Source: Lachnospiraceae bacterium
Lineage (GTDB): Bacteria; Bacillota; Clostridia; Lachnospirales; Lachnospiraceae
Direction of reading: 5' to 3'
DNA length: 64,000 bases
Assembly: GCA_022510685.1 (NCBI GenBank)
Contig: JAFLTA010000007.1
Span: 1-64,000, forward strand
A program made the translations under genes and the position numbers. The notes beneath the pieces are model-generated. The model had not been told where the DNA came from. It searched no databases and saw only the letters and a program-made list of their open reading frames with translations. This document shows positions 35,740 through 43,387 of this stretch, in pieces (position 1 is the stretch's first letter; every line of letters starts with the position of its first letter).

Positions 35740-36051
35740 ACCAGAGACGAATAACTCAAATGAATAGAGACTCTTTTTGAAAAAACAAGGAAAGCCCATT
35801 TTCTGGGAATTTTTACACTCCTGCGGAAGAAGGGACTTGAAGAAATCATTTTCCTGCCAAAGTACCAAAAGAAAGGAGTTTCGGGGACTTCATCATCATA
35901 GGTGTTCAAATTATTAGAGAACAAAATTTCTCTGTTGTCAGAACAGGTAATTGAAGATATAATATATTGTATCAATGATTATCAAGCAAAATCCCGAAAT
36001 GCTTTTGCGTTATGATGTATAACATTTTTTTGCAGAAAGCGAGGTTTTAAT
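35740..36051. other. Spacer with the tRNA-Leu 3'-end copy
   Basis: A gene-free stretch that includes the att-like direct repeat at 35821-35841. Minus-strand reading gives a short open stretch (WQENDFFKSLLPQE and VPETPFFWYFGRK) that may be junk or a fragment of a lost gene. A promoter for the antitoxin that follows is expected near 36000 but is not clear. Confidence 0.4.
35821..35841. mobile_element. att-like direct repeat of the tRNA-Leu 3' end
   Basis: Twenty-one bases here are identical to 36654-36674, the 3' end of the tRNA-Leu gene (acceptor stem, discriminator and part of the T arm). Identity stops on both sides. The 833 bp from repeat to repeat hold a toxin-antitoxin pair and no integrase. 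This is the footprint of an element integrated at the tRNA 3' end; see the finding. Confidence 0.7.
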
Positions 36052-36270
36052 ATGAGCGCAAAGGAAAAAGCAATACAATTATTAGAAAAAGTCCCGGACT
36101 ATAAAATTGACTGTATCATTGCCTATATCGAAGGTATTATTGCTGGTGCTACAAATATTCCAAATGAAGATACGATAGCAGCATTTGTTGAGGGGGATGC
36201 TATGCTGCTTGATGGTTCTGGTCAGCGATATACGAATACCGATGATTTATTTGCAGATTTGGAGGACTAG
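36052..36270 (+). CDS. Antitoxin of the YafQ-like pair
   Basis: A 72-residue protein: MSAKEKAIQLLEKVPDYKIDCIIAYIEGI, then an acidic tail (GQRYTNTDDLFADLED) like the ends of RelB/DinJ antitoxins. It likely binds DNA and the toxin. GGTTTT and an AAAGCGAGG ribosome site lie before the ATG. The toxin starts two bases after its stop. Its N-terminal plan resembles the other antitoxin at 35069. Confidence 0.72.
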   Translation: MSAKEKAIQLLEKVPDYKIDCIIAYIEGIIAGATNIPNEDTIAAFVEGDAMLLDGSGQRYTNTDDLFADLED

Positions 36271-36271
36271 A

Positions 36272-36541
36272 ATGTTAGAAGTCAGTTTTACCGCACAATT
36301 TAAGAAAGATTATAAATTGTGCAAAAAAAGAGGATACAATTTACAGTTGCTAAAAGATATCATAGATACTCTTTCTATTCCAGAGTCTTTGCCTGAAAAG
36401 AACAGAGATCATGCCCTTACTGGAAACTATGTTCACAAACGAGAATGCCATATACAACCAGATTGGCTGTTGATATATCGCATCGAAGAGAATCGGTTAA
36501 TTTTGTATAGAATGGGAACTCATACAGATTTGTTCAAATAA
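36272..36541 (+). CDS. YafQ/RelE-family mRNA interferase toxin
   Basis: An 89-residue toxin: MLEVSFTAQFKKDYKLCKKRG, then LPEKNRDHALTGNY, and the YafQ signature KRECHIQPDWLLIYRIEENRLILYRMGTHTDLF, which includes the catalytic His and Asp residues. It cuts mRNA on the ribosome. The ATG at 36272 follows GGAGG, only two bases after the antitoxin stop. It lies inside the tRNA-flanked segment. Confidence 0.9.
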   Translation: MLEVSFTAQFKKDYKLCKKRGYNLQLLKDIIDTLSIPESLPEKNRDHALTGNYVHKRECHIQPDWLLIYRIEENRLILYRMGTHTDLFK

Positions 36542-36551
36542 GAATTGCACC

Positions 36552-36608
36552 GACCGAAGCGGAGCGAAGACCTGAACCCGGGTTACAAGGCACTCTCCCG
36601 CTTCGGTC
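36552..36608. repeat. Large inverted repeat after the toxin gene
   Basis: GACCGAAGCGG (36552-36562) pairs perfectly with CCGCTTCGGTC (36598-36608), and a palindrome AACCCGGGTT sits in the loop. No T tract follows in the plus direction. It may be an end of the inserted segment or a structured 3' region. Confidence 0.55.
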
Positions 36609-36610
36609 AA

Positions 36611-36646
36611 AAAAAGGTTAGCATATATTATATGCTAACCTTTTTT
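36611..36646. terminator. Bidirectional terminator between the toxin and tRNA-Leu
   Basis: GGTTAGCATA and TATGCTAACC (36616-36640) form a perfect 10-bp stem flanked by A and T runs. It can end both the plus-strand toxin operon and the minus-strand tRNA transcript. Confidence 0.88.
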
Positions 36647-36654
36647 AACTGAAC

Positions 36655-36738
36655 TGCGGAAGAAGGGACTTGAACCCTCACGTCGTTGCCAACACTAGAT
36701 CCTTAGTCTAGCCTGTCTGCCAATTCCAGCACTTCCGC
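36655..36738 (-). tRNA. tRNA-Leu (anticodon AAG)
   Basis: An 84-base gene on the minus strand. The acceptor stem is GCGGAAG/CTTCCGC, the anticodon stem CTAGA/TCTAG encloses the loop CTAAGGA (anticodon AAG), there is a long variable arm typical of tRNA-Leu, and the T arm contains GGTTCAAGTCC. The discriminator is A and CCA is not encoded. Anticodon A34 would be deaminated to inosine or read CUU directly. It is a class II tRNA. Confidence 0.93.
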
Positions 36739-37064
36739 ATAACGAACATTAAACATTATAATAGGTGTAAGATGAATTGTCAAGAAAAAAGGGACATTTC
36801 ATACTCGACGATTAATTGCAATCTGAACTTTCACTGTGACACATTACCTGTTGCAACTACTTGGAATTCATTTTAACACTGCATTTTTCTGTTTTTTATG
36901 TTATGATATAACAAACGCACAGCATGCGTTTATCTTTTGAGAGCTTTGTTCTGTATATGCGCAGAAATCATGTGCAGTGAATGTGACATCATAACATTAC
37001 TACACGAAAACGTGAGGAATCAAGCTAAATAGCAATGCATTAAAACGATATAAGGAGGATACAT
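36739..37064. other. Intergenic region between tRNA-Leu and the peptidase gene
   Basis: Apart from the tRNA promoter, the region contains a hairpin AAACGC/GCGTTT (36913-36931) and an AT-rich part with TATGAT-like elements near 36901 that may be the peptidase promoter. The peptidase ribosome site is AAGGAGG. No gene is seen. Confidence 0.4.
36755..36783 (-). promoter_or_regulatory. Consensus promoter of the tRNA-Leu gene
   Basis: On the minus strand a perfect TTGACA (36783-36778), 17 bases, and a perfect TATAAT (36760-36755) lie directly upstream of the tRNA. Confidence 0.9.
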
Positions 37065-39311
37065 ATGCATCATAGACGTATTTTTGCGGCAGTTCTTTCT
37101 GTTACTGTTGCAGTGGGAAGTTTATGTTCCGGTTCCTGGGACAGTGTCTTGGCAGAAGAAAGTACTTCTGATAGTCAAGTTGAAATTTATCGGAGGATAC
37201 CACATACAGAGACAGGTGGTATGGTACATTTCTCCTGGGAGGATAGCGAGGGAAGTGACGTGTCCCTCCCCAAAGGGACGAAGAAAAGTTCGCTAAAGCA
37301 GGCTGTAAATTTACCGTCATCTTATGACCCACGCGGAACAGACAGAGAAACTCCCATCCGTAACCAGGAAGACACGGGGGCTTGCTGGACCTTTGGTACA
37401 ATGAAGACGCTGGAGACCGATTGTATCACGAAGGGCATCCTCAGTGCGGAGCAGGCAGATTTATCGGAAAATCATCTGGCATGGTATACCTATCATCCTT
37501 TGGCAGACGAGACGAATCCAATATGTGGGGATTATATAGATTTGGCTGTTTTCGCTGAACTCGGAAAAGGAGAGTCCATAGATGAAGCTTGTTATGCTAT
37601 AGGCGGCAACGCTTATCTTGCCCAATTTACTTTGGCAAAGCAGTGGGGTGCCGCATGGGAGGAAGATGCTCCGTTTGCCGAGAAAGAAGAAATGGCACAA
37701 AAAATGTCAGAGGCAGATGATTCTCTGCGGTATCATTCGGCAATTCAATTGACCGATTCCGGATGCTACGACCCGGATCCGGATAGCCCGTTTAATGAGT
37801 CCGACCGATATGCGATAAAAGAGGCAGTCCTGGAGCATGGTGCCATAAATGTCTCGCTATATTATGATACTGCGGTTATGCGTAATAATAACGGTGTTTT
37901 TTCCAGCTACAGCACCAATACAAGAAATAAAGCGAATCATAGTGTTACTATCGTAGGATGGGATGACTCGTTTAATACATTCCGGACGGATGCACCGGCA
38001 CCGGGGGCATGGCTTATCGCCAACAGTTACGGTGCGGATTATCCCGGTAATGAGGATGGTTATTTTTGGGTGTCCTACTATGATGTTTCTCTGTGCGAGT
38101 TTTTTACGTTCGAAGGTGTACCGGGGGACACTTACGAAAATGTATTTCAGTATGACGGCATGGGGTATGATGGCTTGTGGGTGTCAGGGCAGGACATAAA
38201 AATTGCCAATGTGTTTACCGGCGATTCCACACAAAGACTTGAGGCAGTATCATTTTATACAGAGGTGGATTATCAGCCGTACACCATTGACATTTATCGT
38301 AACCTGCAGGGAGACAATCCGAAATCCGGGGAGAGAGTGAGCCGCTGCAGAGTATCCGGAACCATTGCCCATGCAGGTTATCATACCGTAAATCTGACAG
38401 AGCCTATCGCCGTGGCAGAGGGAGAGAAATTCTCGGCAATTGTCACATATTATCCGGTGAATGGAGTTACCTATGTGCCAACAGAAGGAACGTCAGATGT
38501 TGAATACGGCTTTTATTACACAGGAGAAAAGGGACAGAGCTATGTGTATTTTGCCGCTGAGGAGAAATGGTATGATAACACGGAAGTGGCAGATGGCAAG
38601 AAAATATATAATGGGAATAACGTGTGCATAAAGGTATTTAGTAATCCGGTGAGTGAGGAGGAATATGAGGAGCAACAGGACTCTTACGTACCTGACAGTC
38701 CGGAGCCGGATCCGACCAAAAAACCCACACCGACACCCACAGCGACAAACAAGCGGGAAACGCTTTCAACGATTTATCCGCCGGTTAATCCTACTGACGA
38801 TGCCGGTACAACGGTGACTTCATCGCCTAATGTGAAGGTCAAAATATCGTGCAAATCCAAGTATATCATCGGCAAGGGAGAAAAGTTCACTCTGCCGTTG
38901 AATCAATCTTCCGTGGGTGGACAGCCGACATTGACTTTCAGCACATCCAACGCTAAGGTGGCAAAAGTTGATAAAAACGGCAAAATAACCGGTAAAAAGA
39001 CAGGCACTGCCAAAATAACCATCAATGCGATATCCGGTGCTAAAAAAATCGTCACTATCAAGGTGAAAAAGGCACCTAAGAAAATCAGTGTTAAGGGCAA
39101 GAAAACACTGAAAAAAGGTAAGAGTACAAAATTGAAAGTGACGCTTAGTTCGGGAAGTGCAAGCTACAAAATTCGCTATCGTTCGTCTAATAAGAAAGTA
39201 GCAACAGTAAACAGTGCAGGCAAGGTGACAGCCAAGAAGAAAGGGACTGTAAAGATTTATGCATATACATTCAATAATAAAAAGGGCAGTCTCAAAATAA
39301 AAGTGAAGTGA
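37065..39311 (+). CDS. Secreted papain-like (C1A) cysteine peptidase with Big2 domains
   Basis: A 748-residue exported protein: a signal peptide (1-31), a C1 peptidase domain (about 85-345), a lectin-like or jelly-roll part (about 350-545), a Pro/Thr linker (KKPTPTPTAT) and two Lys-rich Big2-type Ig domains (about 600-748). Catalytic residues seen are Gln101 and Cys107 in RNQEDTGACWTFG, His292 in NHSVTIVGWDD and Asn320 in WLIANSYGADYPGNEDGYFWVSY. The usual NSWG is NSYG. It should digest proteins outside the cell, attached through the basic C-terminal domains, whose type is also in the LRR protein at 33257. The ribosome site is AAGGAGG. Confidence 0.87.
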   Translation: MHHRRIFAAVLSVTVAVGSLCSGSWDSVLAEESTSDSQVEIYRRIPHTETGGMVHFSWEDSEGSDVSLPKGTKKSSLKQAVNLPSSYDPRGTDRETPIRNQEDTGACWTFGTMKTLETDCITKGILSAEQADLSENHLAWYTYHPLADETNPICGDYIDLAVFAELGKGESIDEACYAIGGNAYLAQFTLAKQWGAAWEEDAPFAEKEEMAQKMSEADDSLRYHSAIQLTDSGCYDPDPDSPFNESDRYAIKEAVLEHGAINVSLYYDTAVMRNNNGVFSSYSTNTRNKANHSVTIVGWDDSFNTFRTDAPAPGAWLIANSYGADYPGNEDGYFWVSYYDVSLCEFFTFEGVPGDTYENVFQYDGMGYDGLWVSGQDIKIANVFTGDSTQRLEAVSFYTEVDYQPYTIDIYRNLQGDNPKSGERVSRCRVSGTIAHAGYHTVNLTEPIAVAEGEKFSAIVTYYPVNGVTYVPTEGTSDVEYGFYYTGEKGQSYVYFAAEEKWYDNTEVADGKKIYNGNNVCIKVFSNPVSEEEYEEQQDSYVPDSPEPDPTKKPTPTPTATNKRETLSTIYPPVNPTDDAGTTVTSSPNVKVKISCKSKYIIGKGEKFTLPLNQSSVGGQPTLTFSTSNAKVAKVDKNGKITGKKTGTAKITINAISGAKKIVTIKVKKAPKKISVKGKKTLKKGKSTKLKVTLSSGSASYKIRYRSSNKKVATVNSAGKVTAKKKGTVKIYAYTFNNKKGSLKIKVK

Positions 39312-39388
39312 TGGGAGACATTAGTTGTCTTGCGCCCGGATGGAATTCAGAGAAATTCCGAGGAGATAAAGTTGTTTGAGAAAATCTC

Positions 39389-39417
39389 TTGACACCGGAC
39401 GAATTATGTTAGACAAT
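39389..39417 (+). promoter_or_regulatory. Promoter of pta
   Basis: TTGACA (39389-39394) and GACAAT (39412-39417) with a 17-base spacer. Transcription should start near 39424, beyond an ATG at 39416, so the GTG at 39485 is the real pta start. Confidence 0.6.
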
Positions 39418-39484
39418 GGGCAAGGAAAGTATTGCTGCACCATGTGCAGGAGATACACCAATTTTATGGAATGGAGATGATAAG

Positions 39485-40489
39485 GTGTTTGGTTTTGGTC
39501 AGTTAATTGGGGTTTTAAAAAAGAATCCGAAGAAAATTGTGTTTACAGAGGGCGAAGATCCCCGTATCCTGGAGGCGGCTTCCCGTTTGCTTGCCAGCTA
39601 TTTCCTGCATCCGATTTTGATCGGTAACGAGCAGCGGATTATGGATTCTGCGGAGGAAAGTGGTTTCAATATCCGTGGGGCAGAGATTGTTGACCCGATG
39701 AAATTTGATCGTATGGATGAAATGGTGGAAATGTTCTGTGAACTGCGTAAAAGCAAGGGAGTGACTCCTGAGCAGGCAAGGGAGACTTTATCGAAGGCAA
39801 ATTATTTTGGAACCATGCTTGTAAAGATGGGATTGGCAGATTCTCTTTTGGGCGGTGCAACATATACGACAGCGGATACCGTTCGTCCCGCTTTGCAGTT
39901 GATTAAGACAAAGCCGGAAAATAATATTGTATCTTCTTGTTTTATCTTGGTTCGTCCTAGTGCGACAGGTGATAATGAAGTGCTTGCCATGGGAGACTGC
40001 GCCATCAATATTAGTCCTACAGAGGATGAACTGGTGGAGATTGCAGGAGAGACAGCAAAGTGTGCCCGCATATTCGGCGTGGATCCACAGGTTGCGTTCT
40101 TAAGCTATTCTACACATGGTTCCGGTGCCGGTGAGGCGGTAGATAAGATGCGCAATGCGGCACAGAAAACGAAGGCGAAGTATCCTGACCTTCCGATTGA
40201 CGGAGAGTTACAGTTTGATGCCGCCGTATCCCCTCGTGTGGCACGTACCAAATGTCCGGAATCCCCGGTAGGAGGTCATGCAAATACGTTTATTTTCCCG
40301 GATATCAGTGCCGGTAATATCGGATACAAGATTGCACAGCGTATGGGTAATTTTGAAGCATACGGTCCGATTCTTTTGGGACTGAATGCACCGGTAAACG
40401 ATTTGTCGAGAGGTTGTAATGCTTCAGAAGTATATTCTATGGCGATTATTACAGCAGCACTGGCAGACGGAAATATGGAAGCCAAATAA
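39485..40489 (+). CDS. pta: Phosphate acetyltransferase
   Basis: A 334-residue Pta converting acetyl-CoA and phosphate to acetyl phosphate in the fermentation route to acetate and ATP. Visible features are KKIVFTEGEDPRILEAASRLL near the N terminus, then MGLADSLLGGATYTTADTVRPALQ, FLSYSTHGSGAGEAVDKMRNA and the ending CPESPVGGHANTFIFPDISAGNIGYKIAQR. The start is the GTG at 39485, eight bases after GGAG. The usual partner ackA is not next to it; a terminator follows and the sirtuin is convergent. Confidence 0.93.
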   Translation: MFGFGQLIGVLKKNPKKIVFTEGEDPRILEAASRLLASYFLHPILIGNEQRIMDSAEESGFNIRGAEIVDPMKFDRMDEMVEMFCELRKSKGVTPEQARETLSKANYFGTMLVKMGLADSLLGGATYTTADTVRPALQLIKTKPENNIVSSCFILVRPSATGDNEVLAMGDCAINISPTEDELVEIAGETAKCARIFGVDPQVAFLSYSTHGSGAGEAVDKMRNAAQKTKAKYPDLPIDGELQFDAAVSPRVARTKCPESPVGGHANTFIFPDISAGNIGYKIAQRMGNFEAYGPILLGLNAPVNDLSRGCNASEVYSMAIITAALADGNMEAK

Positions 40490-40508
40490 TACTACTTAAT
40501 AAAATAGT

Positions 40509-40545
40509 AAAACCCGATGGAGTCAGATATCCATCGGGTTTTTGA
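40509..40545. terminator. Terminator between pta and the sirtuin gene
   Basis: AAACCCGATGGA and TCCATCGGGTTT form a 12-bp stem, with T's after it and A's before it, so it serves both strands. Confidence 0.9.
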
Positions 40546-40575
40546 TTTTCTATTGTGTTTGCATTGTCTCTCATC

Positions 40576-41316
40576 TTAACATTCGATTTTTGAAAATACT
40601 TCGCCCAATCCGCATTGCAGCAACAGGTCTGCTTGATTGTCCATGGGAGTGGCGGATTTATTTACCAGGACTAAGTGTTTTCCGCGGAAGTAATGCAAAA
40701 GCCCTGCCGCAGGATACACAGCAAGGGAAGTCCCTCCTACAATTAGCATATCTGCATTGTGAATTGCCTTAGTGGCATTGTTCATTGTCTCATCGTCCAG
40801 ACCTTCCTCGTATAGTACGACATCCGGTTTTACGATACCGCCGCATTCGCAAGTGGGAATTCCGCGACTTTCCACAATATACTGTATATCATAAGATTTA
40901 TGACATTTTGTACAGTAATTTCGGTGTACGGAGCCGTGAAGTTCATATACCGTTTTGCTTCCTGCCGCCTGGTGCAGCCCGTCAATGTTTTGCGTCACGA
41001 CTGCGGACAGTTTGCCAGCCTCCTCCAATTCAGCAAGTTTTTGATGGGTAATATTTGGCTTGGCATCAAGACAGATCATTTTATCCCGGTAAAAATCATA
41101 AAATTCTTCTGTTTTTTGTAGAAAAAAAGTATGACTTAAGATGGTCTCCGGGGGATAGTCGTATTTCTGATGATAAAGACCGTCCACACTGCGAAAATCG
41201 GGGATGCCGCTTTCCGTAGATACCCCTGCACCGCCAAAAAAAACAATTTGGTTGCATTCGCTAATCCACTGACAGAATGTTTGGATATCCTGCTCCAAAG
41301 TATTTGTATTGCTCAT
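40576..41316 (-). CDS. cobB: Sir2-family NAD-dependent protein deacylase
   Basis: A 246-residue sirtuin that removes acyl groups from lysines with NAD. NAD-binding motifs are GAGVSTESGIPDFRSVDGLY and TQNIDGLHQAAGS (with the catalytic His in the following ELHGSVH), and the zinc site is four Cys in YCTKCHKSYD and CECGGIVKPDVV. The ATG at 41316 follows TTAGAGGAGG. It starts 12 bases after the stop of the serine hydrolase gene, so both form one operon. Acetyl phosphate from Pta, whose gene is convergent, is a known source of protein acetylation, so the placement is suggestive. Confidence 0.93.
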   Translation of the reverse strand: MSNTNTLEQDIQTFCQWISECNQIVFFGGAGVSTESGIPDFRSVDGLYHQKYDYPPETILSHTFFLQKTEEFYDFYRDKMICLDAKPNITHQKLAELEEAGKLSAVVTQNIDGLHQAAGSKTVYELHGSVHRNYCTKCHKSYDIQYIVESRGIPTCECGGIVKPDVVLYEEGLDDETMNNATKAIHNADMLIVGGTSLAVYPAAGLLHYFRGKHLVLVNKSATPMDNQADLLLQCGLGEVFSKIEC

Positions 41317-41327
41317 AAACGCCTCCT

Positions 41328-42524
41328 CTAATCCAATGCAGCGTAGACAATATCCCGGATGACCTGTACATCCCGGTAGCCATTGCCCCCGCATTTATTA
41401 ATTACATAAATGATACCAAGTTCCTCCTGGGGGTCCATGCTGACATAACTGCCCAGCCAGCCGTCCCAACCGTATTCGCCATTGGAGCCAATGCTTTCGG
41501 AGAGCTCCGTGTTGATCATGCATCGCATCAGATTGCCATAGCCGTATCCCTTGAGAGCGTCCCAGTTATAACCTTCAAACTGTTTGCCATGCAGATGGTT
41601 CTGCGTCATCCATTGCACAGTTTTTCTGCCAAGGATTCGGACACCGTTGTAGGTTCCCATTCCCAACATCATTCTCACAAATTTTGAATAGTCATCCAGA
41701 GTGGATACGAGACCTGCCCCGCCGGATTCAAAATTCGGTTGTTTTAAATGCATATACGACAGGCATAAGTGCTGCCATGTGCAGGGCTCCAAAGACTGTG
41801 TCTCCGGCATATATTGGTAAAACTGCATGAAGCGCTCCTGTTTTTCTTCAGGAACATAAAAATCTGTGTCCACCATGCCCAGCGGTTTGAAAATCGTGTC
41901 CTGCAGGTAGTCAATGTAACGCTTGCCACTGACCACTTCGATAATCGCCCCCAGTACATCGGCACAAAAACCATACAGCCAGTTGTCCCCCGGTTGGAAT
42001 GCCAATGGCTGCTGTCCGATCATGTTTGCCAGTTCATAGGTGGTGGGTGATGGCTCACCGGCTTCTATACTTGCATAAAATTCATCGTTAAGTTTCTGCA
42101 TATATTCTCCTGCGGGAAAGGAAGCATCCGGATAGGTAACGCCTGCGGTCATATCCATCAAATCCTGAATCGTGACATCCCGGTTGACAGGAACTAACCC
42201 CTCCGGGGTATAGACTTTCTGATTCCGGAAGCCGGGCAGATATTTTGCAGCAGGGTCAGACAGAGCCAAAAGTCCTTTCTCCACCAGATTCATGACTGCT
42301 ACGGAAGTAATCGGCTTGGTCATGGAATAGCAGCGAAAAATAGTGTCCGGCTTCATAGGTTTATGTTGTTCCTTATCTGCTTCGCCGTATTCTTTGCGGT
42401 ATACTTCCTTACCGTTATGAAGGATGCAGATGGATGCACCTACATTGCAGTCCGGATCTTCACAATGTCCAATGAGGGTTGAAGTAATGGCATCATCCAG
42501 CCGTTTTAAAATAGTCTGATTCAT
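41328..42524 (-). CDS. Serine hydrolase of the beta-lactamase/esterase (EstB) family
   Basis: A 398-residue class C-like serine hydrolase. The catalytic SMTK is at residues 67-70 (FRCYSMTKPIT), with a Tyr motif YGFC (about 187) and NGEYGWDGWLGSYVSMDPQE near the C terminus replacing the classical KTG. No signal peptide is seen, so it is probably an intracellular esterase or peptidase rather than a true beta-lactamase. The ATG at 42524 follows GAAAGGAACGGGG. It precedes the sirtuin in an operon. Confidence 0.85.
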   Translation of the reverse strand: MNQTILKRLDDAITSTLIGHCEDPDCNVGASICILHNGKEVYRKEYGEADKEQHKPMKPDTIFRCYSMTKPITSVAVMNLVEKGLLALSDPAAKYLPGFRNQKVYTPEGLVPVNRDVTIQDLMDMTAGVTYPDASFPAGEYMQKLNDEFYASIEAGEPSPTTYELANMIGQQPLAFQPGDNWLYGFCADVLGAIIEVVSGKRYIDYLQDTIFKPLGMVDTDFYVPEEKQERFMQFYQYMPETQSLEPCTWQHLCLSYMHLKQPNFESGGAGLVSTLDDYSKFVRMMLGMGTYNGVRILGRKTVQWMTQNHLHGKQFEGYNWDALKGYGYGNLMRCMINTELSESIGSNGEYGWDGWLGSYVSMDPQEELGIIYVINKCGGNGYRDVQVIRDIVYAALD

Positions 42525-42659
42525 AGTCCCCGTTCCTTTCTTTGATTTATCTTTTCTTATGTTAGCACAATCTTTGGAAAAATCCAATGATTTAGAAGTA
42601 TAACTTTGCCGGAAATCAGCCATACTGTATTTAAAAGCGGGAAAGGAGCAAAAAATAGA

Positions 42660-43076
42660 ATGAGTCCAGTGCAGGCATATACAATTATGTTTTTTACGGG
42701 GGGATTTTTATACTGTGCCATAGAAATTATCATGAGAGGCTATTCACATATATCTATGCTGATGGCAGGTGGTGCCTGTTTTGTGTTAGTAGGTGTTGTA
42801 CAAAATCTATTGGGCGATTCTGCATCTCTCGTTGGTCAGATGTTTTTTTGCGGATTGATGATAACGGCTGTAGAATTTGTGGTGGGCATGGTGGTCAACC
42901 GGTATATGCATCTGGCAGTGTGGGATTATTCCAAGCAGCAATATAACATTCAGGGGCAAATTTGTCTTTTGTACTGCAATATTTGGTTTCTTTTGTCCGG
43001 TCCGGTCATTCTTCTTCATGATTTAATGGAACATGCACTGCTGGGAGTACCTTTGCAGCATTATAAATTATTTTAG
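42660..43076 (+). CDS. Putative ABC-transporter type IV membrane protein (PF06541)
   Basis: A 138-residue protein with four membrane helices. It carries the PF06541 (CmpB-like) features GGFLYCAIEIIMRGYSHISMLMAGGACF near the start and RYMHLAVWDYSKQQYNIQGQICLLY near the end. Family function is unclear; it is annotated as a putative ABC-transporter type IV component. The ATG at 42660 follows GAAAGGAG. It stands alone ahead of the SAM riboswitch. Confidence 0.8.
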   Translation: MSPVQAYTIMFFTGGFLYCAIEIIMRGYSHISMLMAGGACFVLVGVVQNLLGDSASLVGQMFFCGLMITAVEFVVGMVVNRYMHLAVWDYSKQQYNIQGQICLLYCNIWFLLSGPVILLHDLMEHALLGVPLQHYKLF

Positions 43077-43096
43077 AAAAAATATTTATAAAACTG

Positions 43097-43125
43097 TTGA
43101 CGGGAATTGATATACGGTGTAGAAT
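43097..43125 (+). promoter_or_regulatory. Promoter of metK and its riboswitch
   Basis: TTGACG (43097-43102) and TAGAAT (43120-43125) with a 17-base spacer; the riboswitch starts about 50 bases downstream. Confidence 0.7.
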
Positions 43126-43173
43126 GAAAGATGGCTGTGATACCAATGCAGTCAAAACAAAATAATATACAAA

Positions 43174-43275
43174 ACTCTTATTCAGAGTGGTGGAGAGTGA
43201 AGGCTCAGCGAAACCACGGCAACCCCTTTTATGGAAGGTGCCAATCTCAGCGAGAAATCGATCAATAAGAGGGTT
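43174..43275 (+). promoter_or_regulatory. SAM-I (S-box) riboswitch
   Basis: The aptamer runs from CTCTTATTCAGAG through TGGTGGAGAG and GAAACCACGGCAACC to GGTGCCAATCTCAGC and closes with ATAAGAG. These are the conserved blocks of SAM-I: closing helix P1, the kink-turn, the GCAACC core and the GTGCCAA block. It binds S-adenosylmethionine and turns off metK when SAM is plentiful, through the terminator at 43297. Confidence 0.95.
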
Positions 43276-43296
43276 TGAAACCATATAGAGTTCAAG

Positions 43297-43327
43297 TCCA
43301 TCTTATGTCGGTTTAGATGGATTTTTT
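43297..43327 (+). terminator. Riboswitch-controlled terminator
   Basis: TCCATCT and AGATGGA (43297-43321) with T's afterwards form the off-state hairpin of the SAM-I expression platform. Confidence 0.85.
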
Positions 43328-43387
43328 GTTTTGTATAATAATAAAAAGTACAAGGTCACTATATTTTGTGACAGAATGGAGGAAGCT

